Of a DNA stretch of 61,123 nucleotides, positions 48,050 through 56,183 are shown one piece after another. Below the pieces are notes generated by a model. That model was not told the origin of the DNA. It searched no databases and worked only from the letters and a program-made list of their open reading frames with translations. Every line of letters begins with the position of its first letter. The first letter of the stretch is position 1. Made by a program: the position numbers and the translations under genes. This DNA is from JANNRR01 sp031401675 (lineage in GTDB: Bacteria; Pseudomonadota; Alphaproteobacteria; Rhodobacterales; Rhodobacteraceae): NCBI GenBank assembly GCA_031401675.1, contig JANNRR010000142.1:1-61123 (forward strand). Reading direction: 5' to 3'.

Positions 48050-49810
48050 ATGGCCGACACAACCGACCCGCAAGACAGCGATGTTTCGCACTCCATGTCC
48101 TGGCTGGTGCGGCTGATCGTCGTCGGGCTGGTGCTGCTGGCGGTGGGGGTGGTCTATGTCACCAACAAGTGGCTGAGCCAGCGTTTTACCGAGACCACGC
48201 GCAACCGGGCCGAACTGCGGCTGGTGCTGTATTCCGGCAATCTGATGAGCGAGTTGCAGCGCAATTCGGTGGTGCCCCTGCTGCTGTCGCGCGATCCCGA
48301 ACTGATCAACGCGCTGAACGCGTCTGACTATACCCAGACCTCGGGGCGGCTGATTTCGTTCCAGTCCGAAATCGGGGCGGCGTCGATCCAGCTTCTGGAT
48401 GCCGAAGGCCGGATCGTGGCGGCCACCGACCGCAACACGCTGGGCACCCAACTTGGCGAGACCGCGTATTTCATCGATGCGCAACGTTCGGACGACACGG
48501 TATTTACCGCCGAGCGGCGCGAGAGCGGCGGCTTTGCCTTTACCTTTTCGCGGGCGGTGCTGTCGGAAAATCGGGTGACGGGGGTGGTTGTCGTCGAGGT
48601 CGATCTGGGAAAGTATGAACGCTCCTGGAGCGGGTTCACCGATGCGGTGCTGGTGACCGACAGCGAAGGCAAGATCATCCTGTCGACCGAGCCCTTGTGG
48701 CGCGGGCTGCCGCTGGACGAGGCGCTGGCGGTGCAGTCGGCGCCGTCGGCGATCCAGCGGGCGCTGCAGGCGACAACCGACTGGACCAATGACCGGCCCG
48801 ACGCCTATCTGCGCGGCGAGGCGGTGATCCAGAACGAGGCGCGCATCCCCTACCGGGGCTGGCGGATGGTGTCCTTTACCAAATACGACTCGATCCGCGA
48901 GCGGGTGAACGGGGTTCTGGCCCTTGAAATCATGGGCGCGGCCATTCTGCTGGCGCTGACCTTCTATGTGCTGTCGCGCCGCGCCCTGTCGCAATCGAAC
49001 TTCTTTCAGCGCGAGTCGGCGGAGTTGCGCCAGTTGAACGCCCGGTTGCAGCGGGAAGTCGCCGAACGCGAAAAGGTGCAGAAGGACCTGGCGGTGGCCG
49101 AACAGACGCTGGCGCAATCGTCGAAACTGGCGGCACTGGGCGAGATGTCTGCGGCGGTCAGTCACGAGTTGAACCAGCCGCTGGCGGCAATGAAGACCTA
49201 TCTGGCCGGGGCGCGGCTGCTCTTGCAGCGGCGGCGGCCGGACGAAGCGCTGTCGTCGTTTCAGCGGATCGACGATCTGATCGAGCGGATGGGGGCGATC
49301 ACCCGCCAGTTGAAAAGCTACGCGAGGAAAGGCGGCGAAGCCTTTGAACCGATTGATGTCCGATCTTCGGTATCGGCGGCGCTGGCGATGATGGAACCGC
49401 AGTTGAAAAGCCGGGCGGTCAAGATCACCCGCACCTTGCCACGGGTGCCGGTGATGGTGATGGCCGACCGCATCCGGCTGGAACAGGTGATCATCAACCT
49501 GTTGCGCAACGCGCTGGATGCCACCAAGACCAGCGCCGAGCCGCAGGTCGATATCCTGCTGTCGCTAGGCGAGACCGTGACCCTGACAGTGCGCGACAAT
49601 GGTCATGGCATCGAGGACCTTATCAATCTGTTCGAACCGTTCTACACCACCAAGAAGCCGGGCGACGGCGTCGGGCTGGGGCTTGCCATTTCGTCGGGGA
49701 TCGTCAACGACCTTGGGGGCAGGCTGACGGCGCGCAATGCGGTGGGGGGCGGCGCGGTGTTCGAAGTGCAGTTGCCGCTGCTGGGCAGGGAAGCCGCAGC
49801 CGCCGAGTAG
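48050..49810 (+). CDS. dctB: DctB-like sensor histidine kinase
   Basis: 586 aa. Two membrane helices (about 17-38 and 290-312) flank a periplasmic double-Cache-type sensor domain (about 45-285). A coiled coil (about 320-360, ELRQLNARLQREVAEREKVQ) leads to the H-box AAVSHELNQPLAAMKTYL (His about 371) and the ATPase domain (NLLRNALDATK; DNGHGI; GVGLGLAISSGIVNDLGG). NQPLAAMKTYL is typical of the DctB group, which senses C4-dicarboxylates, but no transporter gene is nearby, so the ligand is open. The partner response regulator follows after 54 bases. Confidence 0.85.
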   Translation: MADTTDPQDSDVSHSMSWLVRLIVVGLVLLAVGVVYVTNKWLSQRFTETTRNRAELRLVLYSGNLMSELQRNSVVPLLLSRDPELINALNASDYTQTSGRLISFQSEIGAASIQLLDAEGRIVAATDRNTLGTQLGETAYFIDAQRSDDTVFTAERRESGGFAFTFSRAVLSENRVTGVVVVEVDLGKYERSWSGFTDAVLVTDSEGKIILSTEPLWRGLPLDEALAVQSAPSAIQRALQATTDWTNDRPDAYLRGEAVIQNEARIPYRGWRMVSFTKYDSIRERVNGVLALEIMGAAILLALTFYVLSRRALSQSNFFQRESAELRQLNARLQREVAEREKVQKDLAVAEQTLAQSSKLAALGEMSAAVSHELNQPLAAMKTYLAGARLLLQRRRPDEALSSFQRIDDLIERMGAITRQLKSYARKGGEAFEPIDVRSSVSAALAMMEPQLKSRAVKITRTLPRVPVMVMADRIRLEQVIINLLRNALDATKTSAEPQVDILLSLGETVTLTVRDNGHGIEDLINLFEPFYTTKKPGDGVGLGLAISSGIVNDLGGRLTARNAVGGGAVFEVQLPLLGREAAAAE

Positions 49811-49864
49811 CTGACGGAAACAGGGGACGCGGCCGCAGAGCCGCCCGGAAACGGAGGATGGCCA

Positions 49865-51193
49865 ATGGCGCGGGCGATGAAGGTTGCGATCATCGATGAC
49901 GAGCAGGACATGCGCCAGTCGATCAGCCAGTGGCTGGCGCTGTCGGGGTTCGATACCGAGACCTTTGCCTCGGCCGAGGATGCGCTGAAAGGCATCGGGT
50001 CCGACTATCCCGGGGTGGTGGTCAGCGACATCCGGATGCCGGGGATGGACGGCATGGCGCTGTTGAAGCGGCTGATGAGCCTGGACAGCGGCCTGCCGGT
50101 GATCATGATCACCGGCCACGGCGATGTGCCGATGGCGGTCGAGGCGATGCGGGTCGGGGCCTATGACTTTCTGGAAAAGCCGTTCAACCCGGACCGGATG
50201 ACGGAACTGGCGAAAAAGGCCAGCCAGTCGCGCCGTCTGACGCTGGACAACCGGGCTTTGCGCCGCGAGCTCGGCGATGGCACGGTGCTGATGAAAAAGC
50301 TGATCGGCACCTCGCCGCTGATGGACCGGCTGCGCGAGGATATCCTCGATCTGGGTCAGGCCGATGGCCATGTGCTGATCGACGGCGAAACCGGCACCGG
50401 CAAGACGCTGGTGGCGCATGCGCTGCATGCGGTCGGGCCGCGGGCGGGCAAGAAGTTCGTGACGCTGTCCTGCGCGGCGCTGGACGAGGAACGGCTGACG
50501 ACGCGGCTGTTTCAGGGTGACGGCCAGGGCATCGTGCCGCTGGTCGAGGAGGCGCGCGGCGGCACCATCTGTCTGGAGGATGTCGAGGCGCTGTCACCGG
50601 GGCTGCAGGCGCGGCTTCTGACCTATATCAACGATCAGGGGTCGCCGGCGGAAACTAGGATCATCGCGATCTGCAACGAGCATGCCCCCGATAAGACCGT
50701 CGAGGATGCGCTGCGCCCCGATCTTTACTACCGGCTGGCGGCGCTGAAGATCACGCTGCCGCCGCTGCGCCAGCGCGGCGAGGACATCCTGACGCTGTTC
50801 AGCCGGATGTCGGAACAATTCGCCGACGAATACGGCTGCGATGCCCCGGAAGTGACGGCGCAGGAGGCGGCGCAATTGCTGCAGGCCCCCTGGCCCGGCA
50901 ATGTGCGGCAACTGATCAACATCGCCGAGCGGGCGGTGCTGCAGAACCGGCGCGGCTCGGGCTCGATCGCCTCGCTGTTGATGGCCGACAACGAAGCCTC
51001 GGGCCCGGCGATGACCACCGAGGGCAAGCCCTTGAAGGATTATGTCGAGGCGTTCGAGCGGATGCTGATCGACAACACCATGCGCCGCCACAAGGGCAGC
51101 ATCGTCGCGGTGATGGAGGAATTGTGCCTGCCGCGGCGGACGCTGAATGAAAAGATGGCGAAATACACGTTGACGCGGTCGGATTATACCTGA
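49865..51193 (+). CDS. dctD: DctD/NtrC-family response regulator lacking GAFTGA
   Basis: 442 aa; GGAGG stands seven bases before the ATG. Receiver domain with phospho-Asp55 (VVVSDIRMPGMDG) and EKPFNP; AAA+ domain with Walker A GETGTGKT (about 175-182), GGTICLEDVEAL as Walker B, and LRPDLYYRLAALKITLPPLRQRGEDI with the arginine fingers; Fis-type helix-turn-helix at the end. Where sigma-54 activators have a loop with GAFTGA, this protein reads LFQGDGQGIVPLVEEARGG and lacks it. Rhodobacter capsulatus NtrC lacks the same loop and works with sigma-70 polymerase. So this regulator probably does not use sigma-54. Confidence 0.87.
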   Translation: MARAMKVAIIDDEQDMRQSISQWLALSGFDTETFASAEDALKGIGSDYPGVVVSDIRMPGMDGMALLKRLMSLDSGLPVIMITGHGDVPMAVEAMRVGAYDFLEKPFNPDRMTELAKKASQSRRLTLDNRALRRELGDGTVLMKKLIGTSPLMDRLREDILDLGQADGHVLIDGETGTGKTLVAHALHAVGPRAGKKFVTLSCAALDEERLTTRLFQGDGQGIVPLVEEARGGTICLEDVEALSPGLQARLLTYINDQGSPAETRIIAICNEHAPDKTVEDALRPDLYYRLAALKITLPPLRQRGEDILTLFSRMSEQFADEYGCDAPEVTAQEAAQLLQAPWPGNVRQLINIAERAVLQNRRGSGSIASLLMADNEASGPAMTTEGKPLKDYVEAFERMLIDNTMRRHKGSIVAVMEELCLPRRTLNEKMAKYTLTRSDYT

Positions 51194-51208
51194 CCCTGCC
51201 GCTTTCAT

Positions 51209-51286
51209 TGTTCTGAAAATATCCCCGCCGGAGGCACCTGTTGCCGGGGCAGACGCTCCGCGAGGGATATTTGGCGAACAAAGAAG
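51209..51286. repeat. Paired family A repeats forming a ~78-bp imperfect palindrome
   Basis: Left arm TTGTTCTGAAAATATCCCCG then CCGGAGGC; right arm GCTCCGCGAGGGATATTTGG then CGAACAAAG. Same arrangement as at 18273-18364: two half-elements facing each other, just after a stop codon. Confidence 0.75.
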
Positions 51287-51611
51287 TTAAAGGCGGACCG
51301 GATTTCGCGCTTGGGTTGTATCCGTCCGTTCACATTGCCCATTGTGTTTCGCCGCCGCATCCCGCTAAGGTCGCGCCACGCTGGTGATGCGTCCCGATGC
51401 GGGCGACGGGCTGGCCGTGAGTTTCGCTGCCGAAAAATGCGAAAGGGTCCGAGCCCGTCCCGCTTTTTCGGCAGGTCGATTGGCCGCAAGGTCGGAGGAT
51501 TGCCTGTGATGCCTGCAAAGGCCGGGCTTTGAGGATGGGTGCGGCGCAGGCCGCGCCCGGGATAGAAACGCGATGGGCTGCGCGACAGCGATACTGCAGG
51601 ACGAAGGGACG

Positions 51612-51656
51612 CCGATCCGGCGTGCCCCGATCCGGCGTGTCTCGATCCGGTCGGTG
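51612..51656. repeat. Three 15-bp tandem units before rne
   Basis: CCGATCCGGCGTGCC, CCGATCCGGCGTGTC and TCGATCCGGTCGGTG, head to tail, 82-127 bases before the rne start. Confidence 0.6.
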
Positions 51657-51738
51657 CCCGCCCTAGCCATAGCAAGACACCCCCCACATCGCGGCCGGCC
51701 CCCGGGACCGGTTGAATGTCGTGGTGCAAAGAGTTCAA

Positions 51739-54700
51739 ATGACAAAGAAAATGCTTATCGATGCGACCCACGCGGAAGAGACCCGTGTGGTGGTGGTGGA
51801 CGGAACCAAGGTTGAAGAATTCGACTTTGAGACCGTCAACAAGCGGCAGTTGGCCGGCAACATCTATCTGGCGAAAGTCACGCGGGTAGAGCCGTCGCTG
51901 CAGGCGGCGTTTGTCGATTACGGCGGCAACCGGCACGGCTTTCTGGCGTTTTCGGAAATTCATCCTGATTACTACCAGATTCCGGTCGCTGACCGGCAGG
52001 CGCTTCTGGCCGAAGAGCGCGCCTATGCCCGCAGCCTGGACGAGGAAGAGGGGCGCGAGCGGCCGCGCCGCCCCGAGCGCCGGCCGCGCCCGGCAGCACG
52101 GGCCGAAGCGGCGGCAAGCGAGGATGCGGTGCAGACCGGTGCCATTGCCGGGATGGACGTCGTCGACCTTGGCGATTCCAACGGTGCCGACAGTCTGTAC
52201 GACGCAGCGAAAGCCATGGCCGGGGCAGGCGGCGGTGACGGCGATCTGACGGCAGCGCAGGCGGGCGAAACCGGCGCCGAAGCGGGCGACGCCGGGGCGC
52301 AGGATCATGAGCATGATCATGACCATGCGCATGACCATGAGCACGGCGATGCAGCGTCTGATCAGGGACAGGCATCTGATCCGGGACAGGCGGGCGATCA
52401 GGGCGGCGACACCGCAACCGGATCGGAGTCCGATGCCGGCGGCCGGTCAGAGCGGCGCTATCATGCGATGGACCATGCTTCCGAGGTCGATGACGAGATC
52501 GAATCGATTGCCGAGGAGGATGTCGCCGAGGAAATCAGCCAGCAGCGGCGGCCGCGGGCACGGCGCTACAAGATCCAGGAAGTGGTCAAGGTGCGCCAGA
52601 TCATGCTGGTGCAGGTGGTCAAGGAGGAACGCGGCAACAAGGGCGCGGCGCTGACCACCTATCTGAGCCTTGCCGGGCGCTACTGTGTGCTGATGCCGAA
52701 CACGGCGCGCGGCGGCGGCATTTCGCGCAAGATAACCAATGCGGCAGATCGCAAGAAACTCAAGGAGATCGCGGGCGAGATTGAAGTGCCGGAAGGCGCG
52801 GGTCTGATCATCCGCACCGCCGGCAGCCAGCGCACCAAGTCCGAGATCAAGCGCGATTATGAATATCTGCAGCGGCTGTGGGAACAGATCCGCGACCTAA
52901 CGCTGAAATCGATTGCGCCGGCGCCGATCTATGAGGAAGGCACGCTGATCAAGCGCGTCATCCGCGATCTGTACAACCGCGACATCGAGGAAGTTCTGGT
53001 CGAGGGCCCCGAGGGCTACCGGGTGGCCAAGGACTTCATGCGGATGATCATGCCGAGCCATGCCCGCAACGTCATCCACTATGCCGAGGGCATGCCGCTC
53101 TTTGCCCGTTATGGGGTGGAAAGCTACCTCGCCTCAATGTTCAACCCGACGGTGCAGTTGAAATCCGGCGGCTACATCGTCATCGGCATTACCGAGGCGC
53201 TGGTGGCGATCGACGTGAATTCGGGCCGGGCCACCAAGGAAGGCTCGATCGAGGAAACCGCGCTTAAGACCAATCTGGAGGCGTCGGAGGAGATTGCGCG
53301 GCAATTGCGCCTGCGCGATCTGGCCGGGCTGATCGTGATCGACTTCATCGACATGGAGGAGCGCAAGAACAACGCTTCGGTCGAGAAGCGGTTGAAAGAC
53401 AAGCTGAAAACCGACCGGGCGCGGATTCAGGTGGGCCGCATTTCCGGCTTTGGCCTGATGGAGATGAGCCGGCAACGGCTGCGCCCCGGCATGCTGGAGG
53501 CATCGACCGCGCCCTGCAACCACTGCCACGGCACCGGGCTGATCCGGTCGGATGACTCGCTGGCGCTGTCGATCCTGCGGCAGCTGGAAGAGGAGGGCAC
53601 CCGCAAGCGCTCCAAGGAGGTGCTGCTGAAAGCACCGATTGCCATCGTGAACTTCCTGGTGAACCAGAAGCGCGAGCATATCGCCGGGATCGAGGTGCGC
53701 TACGGCATGGCGGTGCGGATCGAGGCCGACCCGTCGCTGATTTCGCCGGACTTCTCGATCGAGAAATTCAAGACCGCGACCCGGGTGGTGGCCGAAGCAA
53801 ACGCCAATGTGGTGTCGGTCGATACCTCGATGATGCCGGACATGGACGAGGACGAGATCGAGGAAGAGGCCGACGATGCCGAAGATGCGGTGGACCAGCA
53901 GGGCAGCGAACGCGGCGACGCGGTGGATGGGGCTGGGGCTGGTGCGGGCAACGGGGCTGGCACCGGTACTGGCAACGGTACGGGCAACGGCAAGAAGAAG
54001 CGGCGGCGGCGGCGGCGGCGCAAGGGTGGCGGCGGCTACGAGGCCGGTGGCCTAGACGAAAACGGCGTTGATGGCGACGGTGCCGACGGCGACGATGATG
54101 GTGACGACGGCGAGGCATCGGCGGACGTTGCCGAGGGTGCGGCGGTGGCTGGCGAAGCTACGGTGGCGGTTCAAGGCAGCGGCGGACGCAGCCGATCCTC
54201 GTCGGGTCGGTCTTCGTCGAGCCGGTCTTCGTCGGGTCGGTCTTCGTCGGGCAGGGAGTCTTCTGGTCGGGCCTCATCCGGCGGGGCCGCGTCTGATCCG
54301 TCTGAATCGGGCCAAGCTGAACCGGGCCGCTCCGGGTCTGGTCGGTCGTCGTCCAGCCGGAGTAGGTCGAGGGCAGCGCCGATGCGTGACCTGGAAGGTG
54401 CGGCCGGGTCGGCGGGTGACGCCGGGGCGGGTGGCGATGTGACGGCTGCGTCAGGTTTGACGGACGAGGCCGCAGCGGCCAAGAAGCCGACACGGACCCG
54501 GGTTCGCAAGCCGACTGCCAAGCAACTGGCAGCGGCGGCGGCAGCCGAAGCAGCAGGTGAGAATGTGGCAGGTGCCAGTGCAGCACCAATGGCGGCGGCG
54601 GAAGCTCCGGCGGCAGCGACCCCGGCCGCGAGCAAGAGCCGGCGTGCCACGCCGGTGCCGCGCGAACCGGCGCATGCCGAAGCGGCAACGACCGAAGCGG

Positions 54701-54846
54701 CAACGGCTGTAGCGGTTGTGGCCGAAGTGGCGGTGGCCGAAGTGGTGCCCGCGAAAGCACGGGTTTCCGAACCTGCCAAGGTCGAGCCGGCGGCACCGGC
54801 CGATGACAAGCCGAAAAAGCGGGGCTGGTGGTCGCTGGCCAGATAG
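51739..54846 (+). CDS. rne: Ribonuclease E
   Basis: 1035 aa from the ATG at 51739 (MTKKMLIDATHAEETRVVVV). The S1 domain is split: it begins at about 35-90 and resumes at about 290 after a ~200-residue acidic insert that contains EHDHDHAHDHEHG. The catalytic part shows VAIDVNSGRAT and VIDFIDME (the two metal-binding Asp) and the zinc link as CNHCHGTG. The C-terminal ~340 residues are disordered: Glu/Asp-rich, KKKRRRRRRRKGGGG, a Ser/Arg-rich stretch (GRSSSSRSSSGRSSSGR) and an Ala/Pro tail ending KKRGWWSLAR. The tail should be the RNA-binding and degradosome scaffold. RNase E starts most mRNA decay and rRNA processing. Confidence 0.95.
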   Translation: MTKKMLIDATHAEETRVVVVDGTKVEEFDFETVNKRQLAGNIYLAKVTRVEPSLQAAFVDYGGNRHGFLAFSEIHPDYYQIPVADRQALLAEERAYARSLDEEEGRERPRRPERRPRPAARAEAAASEDAVQTGAIAGMDVVDLGDSNGADSLYDAAKAMAGAGGGDGDLTAAQAGETGAEAGDAGAQDHEHDHDHAHDHEHGDAASDQGQASDPGQAGDQGGDTATGSESDAGGRSERRYHAMDHASEVDDEIESIAEEDVAEEISQQRRPRARRYKIQEVVKVRQIMLVQVVKEERGNKGAALTTYLSLAGRYCVLMPNTARGGGISRKITNAADRKKLKEIAGEIEVPEGAGLIIRTAGSQRTKSEIKRDYEYLQRLWEQIRDLTLKSIAPAPIYEEGTLIKRVIRDLYNRDIEEVLVEGPEGYRVAKDFMRMIMPSHARNVIHYAEGMPLFARYGVESYLASMFNPTVQLKSGGYIVIGITEALVAIDVNSGRATKEGSIEETALKTNLEASEEIARQLRLRDLAGLIVIDFIDMEERKNNASVEKRLKDKLKTDRARIQVGRISGFGLMEMSRQRLRPGMLEASTAPCNHCHGTGLIRSDDSLALSILRQLEEEGTRKRSKEVLLKAPIAIVNFLVNQKREHIAGIEVRYGMAVRIEADPSLISPDFSIEKFKTATRVVAEANANVVSVDTSMMPDMDEDEIEEEADDAEDAVDQQGSERGDAVDGAGAGAGNGAGTGTGNGTGNGKKKRRRRRRRKGGGGYEAGGLDENGVDGDGADGDDDGDDGEASADVAEGAAVAGEATVAVQGSGGRSRSSSGRSSSSRSSSGRSSSGRESSGRASSGGAASDPSESGQAEPGRSGSGRSSSSRSRSRAAPMRDLEGAAGSAGDAGAGGDVTAASGLTDEAAAAKKPTRTRVRKPTAKQLAAAAAAEAAGENVAGASAAPMAAAEAPAAATPAASKSRRATPVPREPAHAEAATTEAATAVAVVAEVAVAEVVPAKARVSEPAKVEPAAPADDKPKKRGWWSLAR

Positions 54847-54873
54847 CGGGCCAGATAGCGGGCCAGATAGCGG
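54841..54873. repeat. 12-bp tandem repeat across the rne stop codon
   Basis: AGATAGCGGGCC occurs twice and then AGATAGCGG; each unit carries a TAG, and the first provides the rne stop. Confidence 0.6.
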
Positions 54874-54892
54874 TCAAGGGGTGCGGTCAGGG

Positions 54893-54940
54893 CGGGACGG
54901 TGCCGGGTGAACCCATCAGGGGACAGCCGGCACCGTCCCG
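54893..54940. terminator. Strong hairpin between convergent rne and tusA
   Basis: CGGGACGGTGCCGG and CCGGCACCGTCCCG form a perfect 14-bp stem around a 20-base loop. It lies between two converging genes and probably ends both transcripts, although neither side has a long T-run. Confidence 0.7.
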
Positions 54941-54945
54941 CGCCG

Positions 54946-55176
54946 CTACTCGCCGCGCCGGATCAGATAGACCTTGACCCCGTCTTCTTCGCGGGCATGC
55001 ACCAGCTGATGCCCGGCCTCGGCGCAGAAATTCGGCACATCGATCCACGAGGCCGGGTCGCTGGCGCGCAGCCGCAGCACCGAGCCTGGCACCATCGACG
55101 CCAGCCGTTTGCGCGCCCGCAGCACCGGCAACGGGCAGAGCAGCCCCTGCGCATCGATATCCACATCCCAATCCAT
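54946..55176 (-). CDS. tusA: TusA/SirA-family sulfur carrier
   Basis: 76 aa. The N-terminal DAQGLLCPLPVLRARKRL carries the CPxP motif (Cys14), and the fold ends in VKVYLIRRG. TusA-family proteins relay persulfide sulfur for tRNA thiolation, molybdenum cofactor or sulfur oxidation. It diverges from ccdA, a thiol-reductant transporter, so a general thiol theme is possible. Which relay it serves is not visible. Confidence 0.88.
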   Translation of the reverse strand: MDWDVDIDAQGLLCPLPVLRARKRLASMVPGSVLRLRASDPASWIDVPNFCAEAGHQLVHAREEDGVKVYLIRRGE

Positions 55177-55282
55177 GGCACAGGGCTAGGCAAACGGCAC
55201 CGATTTGTCCACGTCATTGTGACGCGCCATCAGGTGACCCGGCGACAGCTTTGCTTTATGGCGGTGGCAACGGGAGAAATGC

Positions 55283-56029
55283 ATGTTCGGAATAGATCTT
55301 TTCGATGCCGGTTTGGCCCCGGCGCTGCTGGTGGCGCTGCTGGCCGGGCTGTTGTCGTTCCTGTCGCCCTGCGTGCTGCCGATCGTGCCGCCGTATCTGG
55401 CCTACATGAGCGGGATCAGCATGCGCGATCTGACCGACACCGGCAAAAGCCGGGCCGTGCTGCCGGCGCTGTTCTTTGTGCTGGGGCTGTCGACGGTGTT
55501 TCTGGTGCTGGGCTTCACCGCCTCGGTGTTCGGGGCGTTCTTCTTGCAGAACCAGACGGCGTTTGCCCGGGTTTCCGGGGTGATCGTCGTGATTTTCGGG
55601 CTGCATTTCCTGGGGGTGATCCGGATCGGGCTGTTGAACCGCGAGGCGCGGCTGGACGCCGGGGACCGCGGCGGCTCGGCCTTTGGCGCCTATGTGCTGG
55701 GGCTGGCCTTTGCCTTTGGCTGGACGCCCTGCATCGGGCCGCAGCTGGGCGCGATCCTGTCGCTGGCGGCGGCCGAGGCATCGGTGGCGCGCGGCACCGC
55801 GCTGCTGGCGGTCTATGCCGCCGGGTTGGGAATACCGTTCCTGATCGCCGCGATCTTCATCCAGCGCGCCATGGGCATGATGACGCGGTTGAAGCCCTAC
55901 ATGCGGCTGATCGAGCGGGCGATGGGGCTGCTGCTGATCGTGGTCGGGCTGACGCTGCTGACCGGGGCCTTTACCGCCTTTGCCTATTGGCTGCAGGAGA
56001 CGTTTCCCGGACTGGCGCTGCTCGGCTGA
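55283..56029 (+). CDS. ccdA: Cytochrome c biogenesis protein CcdA
   Basis: 248 aa with six membrane helices. The two redox cysteines lie in LLSFLSPCVLPIVPPYL (about 30) and FGWTPCIGPQLGAIL (about 154), each in the proline-flanked setting of the DsbD/CcdA family. CcdA moves electrons from cytoplasmic thioredoxin across the membrane to keep apocytochrome c haem-binding cysteines reduced. GGGAG precedes the ATG. Confidence 0.95.
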   Translation: MFGIDLFDAGLAPALLVALLAGLLSFLSPCVLPIVPPYLAYMSGISMRDLTDTGKSRAVLPALFFVLGLSTVFLVLGFTASVFGAFFLQNQTAFARVSGVIVVIFGLHFLGVIRIGLLNREARLDAGDRGGSAFGAYVLGLAFAFGWTPCIGPQLGAILSLAAAEASVARGTALLAVYAAGLGIPFLIAAIFIQRAMGMMTRLKPYMRLIERAMGLLLIVVGLTLLTGAFTAFAYWLQETFPGLALLG

Positions 56030-56050
56030 CCTATTCTTGCCGGATTTTTC

Positions 56051-56098
56051 GGTTAGTGTCCTCCCGGCGATGACAGAATCGCCAGTCGGTCACTAACC
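56051..56098. terminator. Nested hairpin after ccdA
   Basis: GGTTAGTG (56051-56058) pairs perfectly with CACTAACC (56091-56098); inside, GGCGAT pairs with ATCGCC. ATTTT follows soon after. It is either the ccdA terminator or a structured leader of the next gene. Confidence 0.55.
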
Positions 56099-56183
56099 TT
56101 CTGATTTTACGCGTGTCGGGCAGCACAACCGGGTTCCACTTTTGCCTGACAGGCTTGGGGCTGCCGCAAAAGGCAGGCGGGCG

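Larger units (their letters stand above)
51194..51738. other. 545-base region between dctD and rne
   Basis: Holds the paired family A repeat at 51209-51286 and a three-unit 15-bp repeat at 51612-51656. I see no protein-like frame. A long 5' leader for rne is plausible, since rne mRNA leaders in other bacteria carry autoregulatory RNase E sites; the hairpin-rich part at about 51290-51540 would be the candidate. Confidence 0.5.
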
